From Dysgonomonas sp. HDW5A (GTDB lineage Bacteria; Bacteroidota; Bacteroidia; Bacteroidales; Dysgonomonadaceae): 64,000 bases of DNA. The position numbers were made by a program, and so were the translations under genes. A model generated the notes under the pieces. It searched no databases. It saw only the letters and a list, made by a program, of their open reading frames with translations, and was not told the DNA's origin. The DNA lies in the NCBI RefSeq assembly GCF_011299555.1, contig NZ_CP049857.1:744001-808000 (forward strand). Direction: 5' to 3'. Shown here piece by piece: positions 53,401-63,270 of this stretch (positions are counted from its first letter, which is position 1; every line of letters begins with the position of its first letter).

Positions 53401-56400
53401 TGTCAATCGCAGTTCATTCACCCACACCTCGCCTGATTTTACCGTACGCGAATTATTACGTATACCGATCATTATTACGTTTACTTCCGAAAGACTTGGA
53501 TTACCGATAACAGTTATCTTATTGGCAACCTTCTCCGGATCGTAATCCGAATATCGCTCTGTATACGAAACTTTCGACCCAACCTGTCTCTTCTCCTTAT
53601 TTCTTTTAAGTTTCAGATTCTTTAAAATCTCCAAAGGAAAATCAAACATGTTATTAGTTGGCCATACGATCCGTTGGTCGGTGGGGTTATTCGTATTATA
53701 ATTCCCGGCAGGAGTTATAGATAAAGGTATTTCGTATTCGTAATAATTACTTCTATAATCGGATCCTAATCTCAGAAAAACGGTCATCTCACCATCGGCA
53801 ATTGGGGGACCATCGATAAGTTCCTCTGCATGAGTAAACATTTGCAAGCGTTTGTAGCGACGAAGATCATAACTGGTCGGCTTAAATACAGCTCTGGCAT
53901 CTTCCGGCTCCAGTTTTAAAACCTGCAAAGCAAGTGCTTGCTCATTCTCTTGTCTTACCTGAGGTTGACTAGGATCTAAAATACGTGTAACTCCCGGAGG
54001 AAGAACATAATTAACAGGAGTTTTTGTACTGTTTTCTTCAATATTTACAGCGAATATATTTAGTGATCCCAATCCTTGATTTATACCATCCTGAAGGGTT
54101 TGTGTGTATACTCGCCAATCACCTCTCACTAAATCGAGTGTACCGAACCTCAAATACGTAGTTTGTTTGAAGCCGGTAAGAAACATACGCATAAAACGTA
54201 TTGAAGTAAAATCTTTAATATTTCCTACTACTTCTTTTTGAGGCGTACGGATAGGTACCTGAAACTGATACCATGTTATATTTCCTTTCTGACCGTTACG
54301 TAACTCCACTTCAACAGTACGCTTATCTGAAATGAAATTTCTTCCCACCTCCATTTGGTCCGGCTGTAAATGTACCTTGTATTGGTAATACCGTTCGTTC
54401 TCGTTCATGGTATTATCCTGATCCAAATCTTCTACATCCGGATGAATGGTAGCTGCCATCGAAAAACCGTTTGCACCCGAATCTCCCTCTGCAGAGTTTC
54501 CTTCGGTTCCATTAAAGTATTTATACCTTGCAATAATACCCAGTCTCTCTCTATCATAATCTGCCCCACGATAATGGTGGTACTTATCGCCTGATAAGTC
54601 ATTTAACGGCGAAAAAGGGTCTTGCAACATGGCAGCCTCTGTTGCTCCCGAAATCTTAGACCTAAAAGTTGCCAGATATTTTGCGTATGTTTCGAATTGA
54701 GCTTCTTCGGTTCTACTCAAACCGTTTAAACCCACATCTTGTTTAGCTATAGAAGCAGCTCCCCCCGAAAGGTCAAAGGCATATACCGTAGATTGACGGG
54801 TAGGAACCTTACCCCAAACATTATAGGTATAAGCTGATGGATCATCATCTAAAGGAAGCCCGTTTTCATAAAACTTCCGACCGTCTTTTAATATGTCTTC
54901 CGAGATATCTCCCAGATTAAAATATAAATCTCCTCCATCATTTTTATACTTCGCTTGATCATTATACACAAAAGGATCCATCAGCCAAAATTGGATATAC
55001 TCAATATTGGTACTTTCAAAATCTCTGTTATCTATCTTGCGGGTAATCCCTCCCCATCTTTTGTCCGGGTTTAGCAATGTACCTTCGGGAGTGATATTTG
55101 TAGCATCGAGGTTATACATACCTCTTTCCTGAGGGTAGTAAGTTAAGTTAAGAGTCGAAATAAGCGGTGGTTCATTTGCCAAAATATCCCGATTTGGATA
55201 AATTTCTGATTGCTGAATCTCCCTCACAAAATGGTTAGATAAACTATCGGCATTAATATAATCGGGTCTCAATGATGAATTTTTACGAGTAAACAGGTTA
55301 TCAATTGTATACCACGACAAATGAGCTCTGTTATTGCCATACTCAATATTATCATTCAGTTTTGACTCCGGAAACATCGAGGGTGTAGAAGATAGTTTCC
55401 ATGCATAAGGATTATTCAAAGAAACAGTCGATTTAGCCGATTCGAAATCATCCAGATACGAGTATCCATGTAAATATTGGTTCTGGTAATGCCCTCCAAT
55501 CATATGAGCAAACTCGGCATTCAAAGCTATCTGAGATGGTGCTGTTGCTGTAAGGAATGGAAGTTTATCAATCAAATTGGTTAACCATTGCGATTGTGCC
55601 CGATAGGAAGTATTCAAACCCCAGATTGTATTCTTGATCGCTTCTTCACCGATACCCACTTTCATGGTCAGTGGCCTTTCGTACATATGCATAACTGTAG
55701 CACCGACTGTAAAATCTTTGGTAAATTCGTAACTAAGATTCATCCCAAGCAGGGTTTTCCTCTGCATACTGAACAAGGCTTGATTTTCGAGAGTTACATT
55801 AATAGGTGTTCCGGCATCAATGAGTGCTTGATTGAGAATAGTAACCGTTCCGGCTGAATAATCGACCGTATAATCGGCATTTTCCACTAAAGGAATTCCA
55901 TTGGCAGTAACCACCACCGATCCGCGTGCAACATTCATTGCATTAAGATTTATCACCGAATTAGATGCTGATGCACGATAAGAACCGCTTATCCTGAATT
56001 TATTTCTATCGGCAATTTGTATTGCTACAAATTGTGTTGAATCATATAACTGTTGATAAACAAATTGATCAGCAATAGCATCATTAGCTATTTGCTTACG
56101 GAGATGTGAACCAAAAGGCTCTACAACCGGAAATATGATCCTGCCCGTTTCGGGAAGAATTGTAAAACCCGGTAAAAAGTCAAAAATACCGTCCGGATGC
56201 GGGTTTTCCTGTGCATCCAAACGATCTAAGTTCATTACTCTTAGCAAGAGTTTATTCTGTATTGCGCCTGCCGGTAAATAGTTGATGTAAGTACCTGTTG
56301 TGTCACTTAAGTAGGTAATATTCAATCGGAACTTATCCTTTTGAATCTGTCTATCTCCAAGACGGTAGACGTTTTTCATCATCAAATCCCATGCATAAGA

Positions 56401-57951
56401 ATTGGGCGATAGTGCTACGGGTTTTACCAGTTTTATAAACAAAGCTCCCGACTTGGTTCCCTGTTGTACTTTATTGGGAATCTCACTGGCAAACTCCCCT
56501 ACTCTATATGCCTGACCATTCATAGTATACTCGAAGGCTACTGCCAAAACTTCATCATCGGCCAAGGCTGATTTTAGGGATACGAACCCGAGTTGTGTAT
56601 TCACCGTATATTCATTGGCATCCAATAACCTGGCACTTTCCAGCTTCTCATAATCCTGTCCGCTTACCAAGCCTGCCTGATTAGTCAGAACCTCATTTAC
56701 ATCACTTATATTACGAGCTTTGGCATATGTACTGTTTACAACGCTATATAAATTATTTGCCGTGTTACTGGGGAAAATAGACGAACCTTGGCTAGTCCAT
56801 TTATTCTTATTCTTTATATTATCACCATGCTCTCCCATATCCACAAATCCGACTATGTTACGAGCATTATCAAAATTACCTCGTTTATTAGTCACCCATA
56901 GTTCTATACGGGTTATCAGTATAGGTGAATTTACAAAGGGAAGCTTACTCATTCCGTCATCAAACTTATCCCTAAAGTATCGGGTTAAGAAAAAGTGCTG
57001 ATTTTCATCGTATTTAGATGCATCAAACTGATAATTTGTGGTTTGTACGCCACCTTTCGATCCAACTGATTGTGTTTCTGATTCCTGTTGAGAAATTACC
57101 GTATTTACTCTTAATTTTCCGAACTGTAAATCGGCACGAATACCGAATAAGGATGCACCGCCACTAATAAGCGAATTGGTAGTATTCAGAGCTACGTTTC
57201 CTGCTCCGAGGTATTTTATTATTTCATCTTCGTCACCTTCATAGGCTAGCTTCAAGCGTTTTGAATCAAAGTCGAAGGTGGCTTCTGTGTCATAATTTAG
57301 CCCAAAATTGACTTTATCCCCAACCGAAGCGTTGACATTCATTTGTATTTTCTGTTGAAAATCGAACATCGTACGGCTCCTGTTTTTGAGAGCTAAAGTC
57401 GGATTTTCAGTAGTTGTATGCCTTATACCTGCCGAAACTTCGGTATACCCCTGAGTTTTAAGCTGAACTCCTCCGGGACCAAAAATACGTTCCAAAGATC
57501 CGAGGTTAACTTTAATATCTTTCAGTGAGAATTCTTCCTTTTTATCTTTTTGATCGAATGCTTCGGAATTTTTTGCCCTAAAATATTGTGACATGGATTC
57601 TTTAAGTGAGTAATCCATATACTGCTGAGGATTCAGCGTAAAAGGTGTAACCCACTCACCATCGTCAATCTTTGTACGGAATAAATAGATATTATGTTTT
57701 ACGTCAAACTCTACTTCTGTTTTCACGTTCGACGGATCACGAAGATCAACAGGTGTTTTCTGTATAAGGTCTTCATAATTTGTGATCTGAGTTTTCCGTA
57801 CCGGATAAATAGCTCCTGTATCCTGAGGTAAAGCTACTTCTGCATTTATATCCGGCAGTATATAGTCTATCCGTCCGGTAGTGCCGGAGAACAAACTTAT
57901 ACCACAAATAAAGAGTGATAAGAGAATAAAATATTTAAAATTCTTCTTCAA
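50479..57951 (-). CDS. sprA: SprA/Sov, outer-membrane translocon of the type IX secretion system
   Basis: This 2490-residue protein is the giant T9SS translocon SprA (Sov in P. gingivalis), a 36-strand outer-membrane barrel through which cargo with C-terminal sorting signals passes. The start is a signal peptide (FILLSLFICGISLFSG). The early region has AAKE-free SprA landmarks such as TVISQQESETQSVGSKGG and YFRDKFDDGMSKLPFVNSPI, and the middle has FTSIRFMRMFLTGFKQTTYLRF and VWVNELRLTDYDDENGWAAQ. The C-terminus ends with short amphipathic strands (FGISLRFTLTE). Length is typical. It follows ruvA by 35 bp on the same strand. No other T9SS core gene is in the window. Confidence 0.95.
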   Translation of the reverse strand: MKKNFKYFILLSLFICGISLFSGTTGRIDYILPDINAEVALPQDTGAIYPVRKTQITNYEDLIQKTPVDLRDPSNVKTEVEFDVKHNIYLFRTKIDDGEWVTPFTLNPQQYMDYSLKESMSQYFRAKNSEAFDQKDKKEEFSLKDIKVNLGSLERIFGPGGVQLKTQGYTEVSAGIRHTTTENPTLALKNRSRTMFDFQQKIQMNVNASVGDKVNFGLNYDTEATFDFDSKRLKLAYEGDEDEIIKYLGAGNVALNTTNSLISGGASLFGIRADLQFGKLRVNTVISQQESETQSVGSKGGVQTTNYQFDASKYDENQHFFLTRYFRDKFDDGMSKLPFVNSPILITRIELWVTNKRGNFDNARNIVGFVDMGEHGDNIKNKNKWTSQGSSIFPSNTANNLYSVVNSTYAKARNISDVNEVLTNQAGLVSGQDYEKLESARLLDANEYTVNTQLGFVSLKSALADDEVLAVAFEYTMNGQAYRVGEFASEIPNKVQQGTKSGALFIKLVKPVALSPNSYAWDLMMKNVYRLGDRQIQKDKFRLNITYLSDTTGTYINYLPAGAIQNKLLLRVMNLDRLDAQENPHPDGIFDFLPGFTILPETGRIIFPVVEPFGSHLRKQIANDAIADQFVYQQLYDSTQFVAIQIADRNKFRISGSYRASASNSVINLNAMNVARGSVVVTANGIPLVENADYTVDYSAGTVTILNQALIDAGTPINVTLENQALFSMQRKTLLGMNLSYEFTKDFTVGATVMHMYERPLTMKVGIGEEAIKNTIWGLNTSYRAQSQWLTNLIDKLPFLTATAPSQIALNAEFAHMIGGHYQNQYLHGYSYLDDFESAKSTVSLNNPYAWKLSSTPSMFPESKLNDNIEYGNNRAHLSWYTIDNLFTRKNSSLRPDYINADSLSNHFVREIQQSEIYPNRDILANEPPLISTLNLTYYPQERGMYNLDATNITPEGTLLNPDKRWGGITRKIDNRDFESTNIEYIQFWLMDPFVYNDQAKYKNDGGDLYFNLGDISEDILKDGRKFYENGLPLDDDPSAYTYNVWGKVPTRQSTVYAFDLSGGAASIAKQDVGLNGLSRTEEAQFETYAKYLATFRSKISGATEAAMLQDPFSPLNDLSGDKYHHYRGADYDRERLGIIARYKYFNGTEGNSAEGDSGANGFSMAATIHPDVEDLDQDNTMNENERYYQYKVHLQPDQMEVGRNFISDKRTVEVELRNGQKGNITWYQFQVPIRTPQKEVVGNIKDFTSIRFMRMFLTGFKQTTYLRFGTLDLVRGDWRVYTQTLQDGINQGLGSLNIFAVNIEENSTKTPVNYVLPPGVTRILDPSQPQVRQENEQALALQVLKLEPEDARAVFKPTSYDLRRYKRLQMFTHAEELIDGPPIADGEMTVFLRLGSDYRSNYYEYEIPLSITPAGNYNTNNPTDQRIVWPTNNMFDFPLEILKNLKLKRNKEKRQVGSKVSYTERYSDYDPEKVANKITVIGNPSLSEVNVIMIGIRNNSRTVKSGEVWVNELRLTDYDDENGWAAQGNLNIALSDVGTISFSGRKETSGFGSIDQNLMERRLDDFYSYDIATTVDLGRFLPEKAKVNLPLYYSYSNQTTTPKYDPLDQDVTLKESLSIVETRAEKDSIKSLAQDRTTTKNLSLTNMKVNIQSKTPMPYDPANFTFGYAYSQTEVKNPTTVYDQTKNYKASLNYSYSPSMKTWAPFKSMQSKAPLAKYPKSLGINYLPSNISFNSYMTRFYTETLVRDLDGYILGGGSTNENLFLTWSQNFYWDRDFSINWDLLRNLKISIQTGTRAEIEEPFLQVNKKLNRDDYELWRDDVLRSIRNLGDPLAYRQTARVTYALPLNNIPFLDWISSSANYDSGYTWDRGAVIDTTVEVGNTITNNLTLTFNNRLDLTSLYNRSPFLKKVNDKFDINRRRQNAQRERRPSENRKKRFEQEVRLNTDSATIVKHGMNTKNIQLVARQGTKLFKVKYKRVDENTIRITTKDTAQIKINIVEKGDQEETTLYKIAQYTARGLMSVRSVSFNYSTREETAIGGFRPGIGDVFGQKQTEYGMTPGVGFAFGFDGGEQYIDKSLRNDWLVLNEMSISPAVYNSISKFDFEAQIEPIRGLKVRLTALHEKNDRTTFQYDTQANVTKIFGGSFTMSTIAIGSSFESSNIGNNYKSASFSKFLKNRDIIAKRLTDKYSGIYYPNVGFIAEAGLGNKLFDPANGVVNPNSPDVLIPAFLSAYTSGGSANNIALTAFPKLLSMLPNWRVNYDGLTTLPWFKDKFKNFILSHAYTAQYSVGSYSSFLTWIEAGDNIGFIKSLDDVAMPLPTSAYDISSVNLIEQFNPLLGAEGTMTNNLTLKARYNYSRMLNLSITSFQIVETLQKDFVLGAGYRINEFNKLIGLPIKNDRGFNNDLNVTADISRRTNHALIRRIDEGFTDATSGSTILTLKLSAEYTLSRALLLRAFYDRVVNSPLISSSSYPTSNTNFGISLRFTLTE

Positions 57952-57986
57952 CTAAATACAGCTTAAGCCCTTGATCCGGAAATTTC

Positions 57987-58568
57987 TCACAGTATTTTCA
58001 ATGCAGCCTTTATTACTTGTTCTATTGTACTGTCTGGTTTGTCTTTCATCAGTTTCGACACTACTTTTTGAGAAGGAGCCTGATTAAAACCAAGCATCAC
58101 CAGAGCGGCTATAGCCTCATTAGCAGTTTCGCTATTTATGGTGATATCGCCTTTCTCGTGATTACCCGATACTTTTATCTTATCTTTCAGGTCAACTATA
58201 ACACGCTGTGCAGTTTTCAACCCAATACCTTTGACTGTTTTCAACATATCGGCATTACCTGATGATATTACAACCTCAAGTTCACTTGGACTCATCGAAG
58301 ACAGAATCATACGGGCAGTGCTCGCTCCGATACCCGAAACGCTGATCAAATGCATGAACAATTCTCTTTCTTGCTTGTTTATAAAACCAAATAATTGATG
58401 TGCATCTTCACGAATTGACTCGTAAATAAATAATTTTGCATTCGCCTTATTCTCCAATGCCGAATAGGTGTTCAGAGAGATACTGATAAAGTATCCAATT
58501 CCATTAACATCCAGAGTTGCTGAAGCAGGTGTTAACTCTGCTATGTCTCCTTTTATATAATCAATCAT
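57987..58568 (-). CDS. ruvA: Holliday junction DNA helicase RuvA
   Basis: The 193-residue protein has the N-terminal OB fold ([21 protein letters not shown]), two helix-hairpin-helix motifs ([18 protein letters not shown] and [19 protein letters not shown]) and the C-terminal RuvB-contacting domain ([11 protein letters not shown]). RuvA recognises four-way junctions and loads RuvB for branch migration. It lies 35 bp upstream of sprA on the same strand, a neighbourhood I recall in other Bacteroidota. ruvB is not in the window. Confidence 0.95.
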   Translation of the reverse strand: MIDYIKGDIAELTPASATLDVNGIGYFISISLNTYSALENKANAKLFIYESIREDAHQLFGFINKQERELFMHLISVSGIGASTARMILSSMSPSELEVVISSGNADMLKTVKGIGLKTAQRVIVDLKDKIKVSGNHEKGDITINSETANEAIAALVMLGFNQAPSQKVVSKLMKDKPDSTIEQVIKAALKIL

Positions 58569-58601
58569 AATTATAGTGCAGTAATTTGAAGTTTCTATCT
58601 A

Positions 58602-58634
58602 AATAGGTCTCAGACCTCCTTGTTTATTTAACTA
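58602..58634 (+). repeat. Dispersed hairpin element, intact core
   Basis: A perfect AGGTCTCAGACCT core (58605-58617) with CCTTGTTTATTTAA following, 36 bp upstream of ruvA, in the divergent gap. Confidence 0.72.
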
Positions 58635-58831
58635 GTAATATAACAACAATAGAGAGTTATGATTTTAAACGTATCATTACCTATTTTCTGTAATTTATTT
58701 AATCCATTAACATAGTCTAAATGCCGATTATCCTCTACTGCTTCAAGGCAGTCGGGACTATCCCTAGTTATGCAAAAGTAACTTTATTATTGTTTATTTT
58801 CAAGTATCGCCTTAGTTAATACAGACATTAA

Positions 58832-58863
58832 TTTGCACTTACGAAGAAAAAAGAAGAACTTTG
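58832..58863 (+). promoter_or_regulatory. Candidate promoter of the M3 peptidase gene
   Basis: TTTG (58832-58835) and GAACTTTG (58856-58863) are 20 bp apart; the -7 box has one mismatch. The predicted leader is about 50 nt. The remainder of the 350-bp gap contains only the repeat copy and a short CTGC/GCAG hairpin. Confidence 0.5.
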
Positions 58864-58918
58864 TTTACAAATTGAATCATTATTAACAAAAGATTTACTA
58901 ACTTGATAGTATACATGT

Positions 58919-61072
58919 ATGAGAAAAACCTTTATTTTAATTTTATTTATAGCAATTATGACAGCTAATATTAATTCTCAAAATCCTTTCTTTTCGACAT
59001 ATAAGACACCTCATGGAACGACTCCTTTTGACAAAATCAAAAACGAGCACTATGAGCCTGCATTTGAAAAAGGGATAAAAGAACAAGAGGTTGAGATCGA
59101 CCAAATTGTTAATAATCCCGATCTTCCAACATTTGCAAATACAATTGAGGCTTATGAGAAATCAGGCGAACTATTGTCTAATGTAGGTTCGGTATTCTTC
59201 AATCTTCTGAGCTCTGAGAGTAATGACGAAATGATGGAGATTTCGCAAAGATTATCCCCTAAGTTATCGGAACATAGTAACAATATCGGCTTAAATGAGA
59301 ATCTTTTTGCTCGTGTTAAGGCTGTATATGATAAACGTAATGATTCGGGGTTAACACCTGAACAAATACGTTTAACAGAAAAAATCTATGAGGGATTCGA
59401 AAATAAAGGGGTTACCCTTTCGGCTCAGGACAAAGAAACCTACAGAGCACTATCTACTGAACTTAGTAAAGTAACTTTAGATTTCGGTCAGAATGCTTTA
59501 AAGGAAAGTAACAAATACGAAATGGTACTGACCGATGAGGCAGATTTAGCCGGATTACCTCAAAGTGTGCGTGATGCTGCTAAAGCCAAAGCAAAGCAAA
59601 AAGGCAAAGAAGGATGGGTATTTGATCTTTCGGGACCAAGCTATATCGCTTTTATGAAATATTCGGATCGCCGTGACCTACGCGAAAAACTATATCTTGC
59701 ATATACTACAAAATGTGTAGCTGGTGGTGAATTTGATAATCAGGAAAATGTTAGAAAAATAGCAAACCTTCGTCTTCAAATAGCTCAACTTCTTGGATAC
59801 CCTGATTATGCGACTTTCACGCTGCGAAATAAGATGGCGAAAAACGAGAAAGGTGTATTCAATCTTTTGGATAATCTATATGATGCTTTTGCTGAGAGAG
59901 CTAAAGAAGATGTTGCAGACGTTCAGAATTATGCTTCGAAATTCGAAGGCAAGCAGGTAGACCTTCAACCTTGGGATTGGGCTTATTATTCTGAAAAGCT
60001 ACAAACCGAAAAGTATGATTTGAATGACGAGATGGTACGTCCATACTTCGAATTGGAAAATGTAAAGAAAGGTGTTTTCGGCTTGGCTACCGATTTGTAT
60101 GGTGTTACTTTCAAAAAGAATACAGATATACCGGTATACAATCCCGAAGTAGAGGCTTTTGAAGTATTTGATGCTAACGGAAATTACATTGCTGTATTAT
60201 ATACAGACTTCCATCCTCGTGAAAGTAAACGTCAAGGTGCGTGGATGACCGAATACAAAGGTCAGTATAAACGTGATGGTAAAGATTCTCGTCCTCATGT
60301 ATCATTGGTAATGAACTTTACCCGTCCTACCGAAACAGATCCTGCTCTATTGACTTTTGACGAGGTAGAGACTTTCTTACACGAGTTTGGACACGGCTTG
60401 CATGGTATGCTTACCGAGTGTACTTATGAAACTCTGTCAGGTACTAACGTAGCTCGTGACTTTGTTGAGTTACCTTCTCAGGTAATGGAGAACTGGTTGA
60501 CAGAGAAAGAATACCTGGATAGATTTGCGGTGCATTACAAAACAGGAGAACCTATTCCTGCCGAATTAGTAAATAAACTGATCGATGCTTCTAATTTCAA
60601 TGCAGGATATATGTGTTACCGCCAGTTATCGTTTGGTTATCTGGATATGGCTTGGCACACTTTAAAAAATCCGTATACTGGTGATGTTAAAGATTTCGAA
60701 AAGAATGCAATGCTAAAGACGGCTCTTCTTCCTGTTGCTGACGGAACTAATATGTCGACCTCATTCGGACATATTTTCTCGGGAGGTTATGCTGCAGGAT
60801 ATTACAGCTACAAATGGTCGGAAGTGTTAGACGCTGATGCTTTTGCGGCTTTCAAAGAGAATGGAATTTTCAATAAAGAAACAGCGGAAGCTTTCAGAAA
60901 GAATGTACTTGAGAAAGGAAATACTGAAGATCCGATGGAATTATACGTTAAATTCAGAGGTCAGGAACCAACTATCGATGCATTATTGGAAAGAAGCGGG
61001 GTAAAAAAGAAAGCTACTCCTACAAATCCAAGCAATGTGGCAAAAGATGTTGATAAAAAGAGAAAGAAATAA
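58919..61072 (+). CDS. dcp: Exported M3 peptidyl-dipeptidase (Dcp-like)
   Basis: A signal peptide (FILILFIAIMTANINSQ) precedes an M3 metallopeptidase of 717 residues. The zinc motif is HEFGHGLHGML near residue 490, with the third ligand in the following VELPSQVMENW (Glu). The N-terminal helical region starts at FFSTYKTPHGTTPFDKI and the C-terminus has HIFSGGYAAGYYSYKWSEVL, both typical. Dcp removes dipeptides from peptide C-termini. It is free-standing with its own promoter and terminator. Confidence 0.93.
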   Translation: MRKTFILILFIAIMTANINSQNPFFSTYKTPHGTTPFDKIKNEHYEPAFEKGIKEQEVEIDQIVNNPDLPTFANTIEAYEKSGELLSNVGSVFFNLLSSESNDEMMEISQRLSPKLSEHSNNIGLNENLFARVKAVYDKRNDSGLTPEQIRLTEKIYEGFENKGVTLSAQDKETYRALSTELSKVTLDFGQNALKESNKYEMVLTDEADLAGLPQSVRDAAKAKAKQKGKEGWVFDLSGPSYIAFMKYSDRRDLREKLYLAYTTKCVAGGEFDNQENVRKIANLRLQIAQLLGYPDYATFTLRNKMAKNEKGVFNLLDNLYDAFAERAKEDVADVQNYASKFEGKQVDLQPWDWAYYSEKLQTEKYDLNDEMVRPYFELENVKKGVFGLATDLYGVTFKKNTDIPVYNPEVEAFEVFDANGNYIAVLYTDFHPRESKRQGAWMTEYKGQYKRDGKDSRPHVSLVMNFTRPTETDPALLTFDEVETFLHEFGHGLHGMLTECTYETLSGTNVARDFVELPSQVMENWLTEKEYLDRFAVHYKTGEPIPAELVNKLIDASNFNAGYMCYRQLSFGYLDMAWHTLKNPYTGDVKDFEKNAMLKTALLPVADGTNMSTSFGHIFSGGYAAGYYSYKWSEVLDADAFAAFKENGIFNKETAEAFRKNVLEKGNTEDPMELYVKFRGQEPTIDALLERSGVKKKATPTNPSNVAKDVDKKRKK

Positions 61073-61093
61073 ATATTGGCAATTTCATATACG

Positions 61094-61131
61094 AAAAAAG
61101 GAGAATAGCTATCAAACTATTCTCCTTTTTT
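61094..61131. terminator. Bidirectional terminator after dcp
   Basis: A perfect 15-bp stem (61094-61108 with 61117-61131), an 8-nt loop, an A6 tract at the left and T6 at the right. It serves both convergent genes. Confidence 0.9.
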
Positions 61132-61146
61132 ATGTTTCATTTGTTT

Positions 61147-63078
61147 CTATTTCAATCGGTACTTCTTTTCCTTATACAGATCGTCTGCTGCAATAACATG
61201 CCCTAATGCATCTTTTGCCAGTTCTGTATCTAATTCAACAGGAACAAGAGTTGTATCATTTTTAACCTCAAATTGCAGAGGCTGCTTATTGGGTTGCATA
61301 ATAACCACTTGATTTTCTACTCTGAAAGCATTAATATCATGGAATTGCATGATTGCACGCCCCGGAATACTATCGGCAAGTTGAAGTATATTACGTCCCG
61401 GCATAGGAGTTTCGACTTTCATTCCGACAAAGGATAATAAAGTAGGTGCGATATCTATCTGACTTGATAACTTATCATATTTTACACCTTGTGGAACATT
61501 CGGTCCAACTATCAGAGCCGGAATACGGAATTTATTGATAGGAACTAAATTCTTTCCATAGGTGCGAGTATTATGGTCGGCAATTACAACGAATATGGTA
61601 TTCTTGAAATAATCTTCTTTTTTTGCCAGTTCAAAGAATTTACCTATCGAGAAATCGGCGTATTTGATCGCATTATGAACCGTATTTTTGGGTTGTTCAT
61701 AGAGTTCTATGCGTCCGTCGGGAAATTCAAACGGATCATGATTTGAACTCGAAAACATAAATGAAAAGAATGGCTTATCGCCCATGCTCTTGAAATATTC
61801 GTTTGCTTTTGTCACCAAGTCTTCATCCGAATATCCCCATGTGCCTTTGAAAGCATAGGTGTTTCCATCTTTATCAAATACCGACTCATCGATAATATTA
61901 TCAAAACCATTCCCATTAAAGAATGATGCCATATTATCAAAATTAGCCATACCTCCATAGATAAAACTGGTATTATATCCGGCTTGTTTCAACAAAGCAC
62001 CAAGTGTGAAAAAATCGGTTTGAGCTCCACTCAATTTGACTACACTTTCTGATGGTGAGGGCAAAAATCCGGTAGCCACAGCCTCTATCCCTCGTACACT
62101 TCGAGTACCGGTACTATAAAGCCGACTAAATAACAAACCTTCTTTCGCCAGTTTATCCAGCTCGGGAGTAAGGGGCATTCCTCCTAAAGAACCTACAAAC
62201 TCAGCTCCCAGACTTTCCTGTAAAAATATCACCAGATTATAAGGTCTGCTCATTAAGGTATCAGGCATCTGTATATGCGTCAACGGTAAATTGGGATCTG
62301 TGAAATTATCCTCCGAAACATTCATATATTTCTTCACACGAAGAATAGCTTCTTCTGGGTCCATTTTTCCGTACATTTTACTGGCGTCCACTTCATTTTT
62401 CAGCCCATAAGCTGCATAAAAGAGTGTATATGTAGAATTTAATGCCAGACAATTGGTCAGCTGATCATTCGAAAACATTGCACTACTCGGGTTTACCGGT
62501 CTTTTGCTGGTTAGACTACCTCTGGCTCCCCAAAATAGAAAGAAACCTAGCAGAGGGAACAAAAGTAATCTGTACTTATAATCTGTCGGGCGAACCTGAA
62601 ATAGTTTCGCTCCTTTTTTGAAGCCGAAATAAAGGGCTACTCCCGATAAAGCGAGAACAACAATAACAGTCCAGACACGTCCTTTAAGTAACATATTGGC
62701 TACCTCTTTGGGATATATCAGATATTCGAGGAATAATTTATTGGGACGTGTATCATATTGATCTATAAAGTCGGGGCTTACGATCTCCATAAAGAAGATA
62801 AGGAACAGAAATGTAATAAAATAAATGGTCAGAAACCGGCTGGTATACTTTGCTACTTTATCGGGTAAAAAGGATAAAAGCACGGCAGGGATAAATGATA
62901 GATAGCATATAAGAATCAAATCAATTCTCAATCCAATAGGAAATATTTCCCAATAGTTATCTACTGATATTACACGGTCTTTATACATCATGAATAGCAC
63001 AAAACGGCTGATTGTGGTAATCAGCAGAGCTATAAATGCAAAGTTTAGCAGAGGTTTTAAGAATTGTAGTTTCTTCAT
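61147..63078 (-). CDS. LTA-synthase-like membrane sulfatase/phosphoglycerol transferase
   Basis: Five membrane segments occupy residues 1-190 (FAFIALLITTISRFVLFMM, LILICYLSFIPAVLLSF, FLTIYFITFLFLIFFM, VIVVLALSGVALYFGF, LLFPLLGFFLFWGARG). A periplasmic alkaline-phosphatase-like domain follows: LVIFLQESLGAEFVGSLGG with the metal Glu, STGTRSVRGIEAVATGF with the likely Thr nucleophile, and VIADHNTRTYGKN with Asp/His ligands. Relatives make or transfer phosphoglycerol or phosphoethanolamine on envelope polymers. Gram-negative members' substrates are mostly unknown. Confidence 0.88.
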   Translation of the reverse strand: MKKLQFLKPLLNFAFIALLITTISRFVLFMMYKDRVISVDNYWEIFPIGLRIDLILICYLSFIPAVLLSFLPDKVAKYTSRFLTIYFITFLFLIFFMEIVSPDFIDQYDTRPNKLFLEYLIYPKEVANMLLKGRVWTVIVVLALSGVALYFGFKKGAKLFQVRPTDYKYRLLLFPLLGFFLFWGARGSLTSKRPVNPSSAMFSNDQLTNCLALNSTYTLFYAAYGLKNEVDASKMYGKMDPEEAILRVKKYMNVSEDNFTDPNLPLTHIQMPDTLMSRPYNLVIFLQESLGAEFVGSLGGMPLTPELDKLAKEGLLFSRLYSTGTRSVRGIEAVATGFLPSPSESVVKLSGAQTDFFTLGALLKQAGYNTSFIYGGMANFDNMASFFNGNGFDNIIDESVFDKDGNTYAFKGTWGYSDEDLVTKANEYFKSMGDKPFFSFMFSSSNHDPFEFPDGRIELYEQPKNTVHNAIKYADFSIGKFFELAKKEDYFKNTIFVVIADHNTRTYGKNLVPINKFRIPALIVGPNVPQGVKYDKLSSQIDIAPTLLSFVGMKVETPMPGRNILQLADSIPGRAIMQFHDINAFRVENQVVIMQPNKQPLQFEVKNDTTLVPVELDTELAKDALGHVIAADDLYKEKKYRLK

Positions 63079-63113
63079 ATTATTAGTGCATTATTTATTC
63101 TTTATTTTTAGTG

Positions 63114-63135
63114 TCAGGTCTCAGACCTTATTATT
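63114..63135 (+). repeat. Dispersed hairpin element, intact core
   Basis: Perfect AGGTCTCAGACCT (63116-63128) followed by TATTATTT, 36 bp upstream of the LTA-synthase-like gene and downstream of asd. Confidence 0.72.
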
Positions 63136-63270
63136 TCCATTGGGCAGATAAAAAGCAAGATATTGTTATCGATAAATGCCAGTGTGAATATTTTACAGGA
63201 CTTATAAGTAAAGGGAATACCTGTTGAGATACTCCCTTAATTATATTATAGTAATATATAGTTGACTTTC

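Noticed and set aside
58720-58780. Possible tRNA or small RNA
   Set aside because: Only a 4-bp CTGC/GCAG hairpin is present; no cloverleaf can be drawn.
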